DNA of 36,167 nt from contig JAGXAC010000013.1 of the NCBI GenBank assembly GCA_019075925.1, positions 1 to 36,167 on the forward strand, given 5' to 3'. Each line of letters starts with the position of its first letter. Position 1 is the stretch's first letter. Both the position numbers and the translations under genes were made by a program. The DNA comes from Hyphomicrobiales bacterium (GTDB taxonomy: Bacteria > Pseudomonadota > Alphaproteobacteria > Rhizobiales > Xanthobacteraceae). This document shows positions 34,147-36,167 of the stretch, piece after piece. The notes under the pieces are model-generated. The model saw only the letters and a program-made list of their open reading frames with translations, was not told the DNA's origin and did not search any database.

Positions 34147-34989
34147 ATGCCGTTTGGTTCGGTGCTTGGTTGTTTGCTTGCGGCACTCGCCCTTTCCGGC
34201 TGCTCGGGACTCAGCACGCTGTCCGGCCCGGAAAAGGACGACGCTCTCTCCGCAAATTCGCAACCCAACCTCGCTTCCCTCGCCGAGGTCATTCAAAAGC
34301 ATCCCGATGACCCGCAAGCCTACAACATGCGCGGTTCGGTGCTGGCCGAAAGCGGCAAGCCCGAACTGGCGCTCGCCGATTTCAACAAGGCCATCGCGCT
34401 CGATCCGAACTATGCGCAAGCTTACGCCAACCGCGCCCTGCTCTATCGGCAGTCCAATCAGTTCCAGTTGGCTCTAGCCGACTACAACAAGGCGTTGTCG
34501 ATCGACGCGTCCTACGCCCCCGCCTATCTCGGCCGCGGCACCATCTACCGCCTGCAGGGCCGCAGCGAGCAGGCGCTGGCTGATTTTTCCAAATCGATCG
34601 CGCTGCGGCCGGACAACGCGCAGGCTTACTATCAGCGTGGCCTGCTCTACCAGGGCCAGCATCAGCACCAGTTTGCCATCGACGATTTCACCACCTCGAT
34701 CGGCTTGTCCAATCAGAAAGCCGAACCGTTCGTAGCCCGTGCGCTCAGCTACCTGGCGGTCGGCGATGCGAAGTCGGCAGCGAGCGATCTTGATCGGGCG
34801 GTGCAGATCAATCCGTCAAACCAGCAAGCCTGGACCAGCCGCGGGCTCGCCTACGAGCGGCTTGGCGACAAGGACAAAGCCGCAGGCTCGTACGCGAAGG
34901 CACTCAACATCAACGACAAATACGAACCCGCCAAAGCCGGCTTCGCCCGGGTCGGCGGCAAAATCGGCCAATCCTATCAGACGTTTTGA
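34147..34989 (+). CDS. TPR-repeat lipoprotein (NlpI-like)
   Basis: A 280-residue envelope protein with a lipoprotein signal (LLAALALSGC, lipobox Cys19) and about six tetratricopeptide repeats from residue 55 on (for example AYNMRGSVLAESGKPELALA, AYANRALLYRQSNQFQLALA, AYYQRGLLYQGQHQHQFAID). TPR lipoproteins of this kind serve as adaptors for other envelope proteins. The frame opens at 34072; ATG 34147 gives a standard signal peptide but with no basic residue before the hydrophobic core, whereas ATG 34102 or 34105 would add an Arg-containing segment (WNWRERTR). Both starts are possible and neither has a strong ribosome-binding site. Its partner is unknown. Confidence 0.85.
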   Translation: MPFGSVLGCLLAALALSGCSGLSTLSGPEKDDALSANSQPNLASLAEVIQKHPDDPQAYNMRGSVLAESGKPELALADFNKAIALDPNYAQAYANRALLYRQSNQFQLALADYNKALSIDASYAPAYLGRGTIYRLQGRSEQALADFSKSIALRPDNAQAYYQRGLLYQGQHQHQFAIDDFTTSIGLSNQKAEPFVARALSYLAVGDAKSAASDLDRAVQINPSNQQAWTSRGLAYERLGDKDKAAGSYAKALNINDKYEPAKAGFARVGGKIGQSYQTF

Positions 34990-35045
34990 TCGTGCTCCGG
35001 CTGACTGCACGGAGGCCGCGATAGCGATCGCAACTACGATGATCT

Positions 35046-36053
35046 TCAGCGCACTGGCGGGGCGGGCGGCGTGTCCAGATCGCCGCCCAGAAACTCTCCG
35101 ACCGCGCGCAGCGCGCCGTTGGCGTCGAGATTTTCGTGGTCACCGTCGAGGAAGCGTACGATGTGCCTGGGCGCTTTGGTCAATTCGAACATCCGCATTC
35201 CCATGGCAAACGGAACGACATGATCGTGCACGCCGTGCAGGATCAGTACCGGCGCGGTGACGCGCCCGATGAACTCGTCTGACCGGTACTGGTCTTTTAT
35301 CAACAGCCGCATCGGCAGGTACCAGTAACGTAAGCCGGCAACCGCAGCCGCCGAGGTGAACGGCGCTTCCAGTATCACCCGCGCAACCGGCTTTTCCGCC
35401 GCCAAGCGGACGGCAATGGCGGCGCCCAGCGATTCGCCCCACAGCACGAGCTGTTGCGTGTTGTAACGCCCGGCCGCAAAGGCGTAGGCGGCTTCACCGT
35501 CGGCGATCAACCCGCGTTCGGTCGGACTGCCACCCGAACCGCCGTAACCGCGATATTCGATTGCGACGATGCCGATGCCGTCGCTGATAAGCTTGCGGAA
35601 TCGCCCGACGCGATCGCGCAGCGCGCCGCCGTTGCCGTGAAAATAAACGATCACCGGCTTGTCGCCGCGCGGCGCGACGTGCCAAGCGACAAGCGACACG
35701 CCGTCGGAGGCCTTGAGCGTGATCTCTTCGGCTTCCGGCAAACCTGCCTGTGCGGGCGTGGTGTGGATCGTCTCCGGAAAGTACATCATCGAGCGTTGCG
35801 CGACGTAGAGGACCGCGGCGACGCCGAGGTAAAGGCAGACGACAGCGACACCGCACCACTTGAGCACGGTCAGCCCATAGGCCTTCCAGGCCGGCGCGGC
35901 GACCGCGACGACGTAGCGGATCCGCGGTCGCACGCGCCCAACCGCCCGGCGCGCCGCATCGCCAAATCCTGCGTTCTGGGAAGACAGCGAACGCACCTTC
36001 AAACCTCTTGTCGCAGCCAGCCGCGATGCCGGCTGCCCATTGGTCACGCTCAT
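35046..36053 (-). CDS. Membrane-anchored alpha/beta hydrolase (ABHD13/Bem46-like)
   Basis: Serine hydrolase of 335 residues. A basic N-terminal region of about 50 residues precedes one membrane helix (about 62-84, ending in LYVAQRSMMYFP), then the alpha/beta-hydrolase domain. The catalytic triad is readable: Ser208 in WGESLG, Asp277 in HGVHDHVVP, His306 in GDHENLD; the oxyanion region is VYFHGNGG. The pattern is that of the Bem46/ABHD13/YfhR group, whose substrates are not known. The frame extends to a TTG at 36113, but that lies inside a strong hairpin that probably ends the upstream gene, so ATG 36053 is chosen. It converges with the TPR lipoprotein gene, 56 bp between the stops. Confidence 0.88.
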   Translation of the reverse strand: MSVTNGQPASRLAATRGLKVRSLSSQNAGFGDAARRAVGRVRPRIRYVVAVAAPAWKAYGLTVLKWCGVAVVCLYLGVAAVLYVAQRSMMYFPETIHTTPAQAGLPEAEEITLKASDGVSLVAWHVAPRGDKPVIVYFHGNGGALRDRVGRFRKLISDGIGIVAIEYRGYGGSGGSPTERGLIADGEAAYAFAAGRYNTQQLVLWGESLGAAIAVRLAAEKPVARVILEAPFTSAAAVAGLRYWYLPMRLLIKDQYRSDEFIGRVTAPVLILHGVHDHVVPFAMGMRMFELTKAPRHIVRFLDGDHENLDANGALRAVGEFLGGDLDTPPAPPVR

Positions 36054-36087
36054 TGCAGCGGTGTGACAGCGAATCACGCAGGCGCAC

Positions 36088-36122
36088 AAAAGCAAACCGG
36101 CCGGCTTATGCAAGCCGGCCGG
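36088..36122 (-). terminator. Strong hairpin, probable terminator of the gene entering from the right
   Basis: An 11-bp perfect stem (CCGGCCGGCTT at 36097-36107, AAGCCGGCCGG at 36112-36122) closes ATGC. Read on the minus strand it is followed by TTTGCTTTTG, a fair T-rich tail. It begins 6 bp after a minus-strand stop codon at 36131-36129. Confidence 0.65.
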
Positions 36123-36128
36123 CGAAGA

Positions 36129-36167
36129 TCATGTCAGCGCCAAGGGGATGCCAAGGCGATCAAGGAC
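36129..36167 (-). CDS. 3' end of an unidentified gene at the right edge
   Basis: On the minus strand the last bases read as twelve codons ending VLDRLGIPLALT and a TGA (36131-36129), followed 6 bp later by a strong hairpin. A second frame is also open here, but this one ends where the hairpin begins and gives the more protein-like sequence. Too short for identification. Confidence 0.4.
   Translation of the reverse strand, partial: VLDRLGIPLALT

Noticed and set aside
1-36167. CRISPR arrays, insertion sequences, prophage genes, tRNA or rRNA genes
   Set aside because: I looked through the gene-free gaps and saw no regularly spaced repeats, transposase motifs, phage genes or cloverleaf-like sequences; almost the whole window is filled by ordinary chromosomal genes.

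Overview
The window is about 36 kb of GC-rich chromosomal DNA. It has the look of a free-living soil or water alphaproteobacterium of the Hyphomicrobiales (Rhizobiales), near Bradyrhizobiaceae/Xanthobacteraceae. The basis is the mutS, glnD, purEK and bS21 genes, twin-arginine solute-binding proteins, several LIV-type ABC transporters and CoxL-like molybdenum hydroxylases. No phage, insertion sequence, CRISPR array, rRNA or tRNA gene was seen. The exact genus cannot be fixed from the sequence alone.

Left part (1-15.9 kb), uptake and oxidation of probable aromatic compounds. After the end of an outer-membrane protein gene and bioB comes an HpaB-type flavin-dependent aromatic hydroxylase (minus strand) and a PcaR/PcaU/PobR-type IclR regulator. 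A complete five-gene LIV-type ABC transporter operon (livKGFHM order) follows, then an aryl-alcohol-dehydrogenase-like gene on the minus strand, then a second, paralogous five-gene operon in the same order. A near-perfect 15-bp palindrome, GTTCGATAATCGAAC, lies both upstream of the hpaB-like gene and between the regulator and the first transporter operon. A degenerate third copy sits inside the predicted hpaB promoter. The simplest reading is one local regulon in which the IclR protein senses an aromatic acid and controls its import and ring hydroxylation.

Middle part (15.9-26.9 kb), housekeeping. mutS, a minus-strand group (membrane protein, OsmC-family protein, 6-hydroxyhexanoate-dehydrogenase-like alcohol dehydrogenase, a short DUF1178-like zinc-ribbon protein, a small hypothetical), glnD (PII uridylyltransferase), and a class A penicillin-binding protein. 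The alcohol dehydrogenase and OsmC genes form a tight two-gene unit.

Right part (27-36.2 kb). Two divergent catalytic subunits of molybdenum hydroxylases, one Tat-exported and IorB-like, one cytosolic and CoxL-like, both without recognisable iron-sulfur or FAD partners in the window. Then purE-purK behind a good sigma70-type promoter, ribosomal protein bS21 with a terminator, a TPR lipoprotein, a membrane-anchored alpha/beta hydrolase on the minus strand, and at the right edge the probable 3' end of another minus-strand gene followed by a strong hairpin.

Nothing here is an obviously new class of system. The most informative signals are the shared operator palindromes that tie regulator, transporter and hydroxylase together, the duplicated transporter operons, and the orphan molybdenum-hydroxylase pair.
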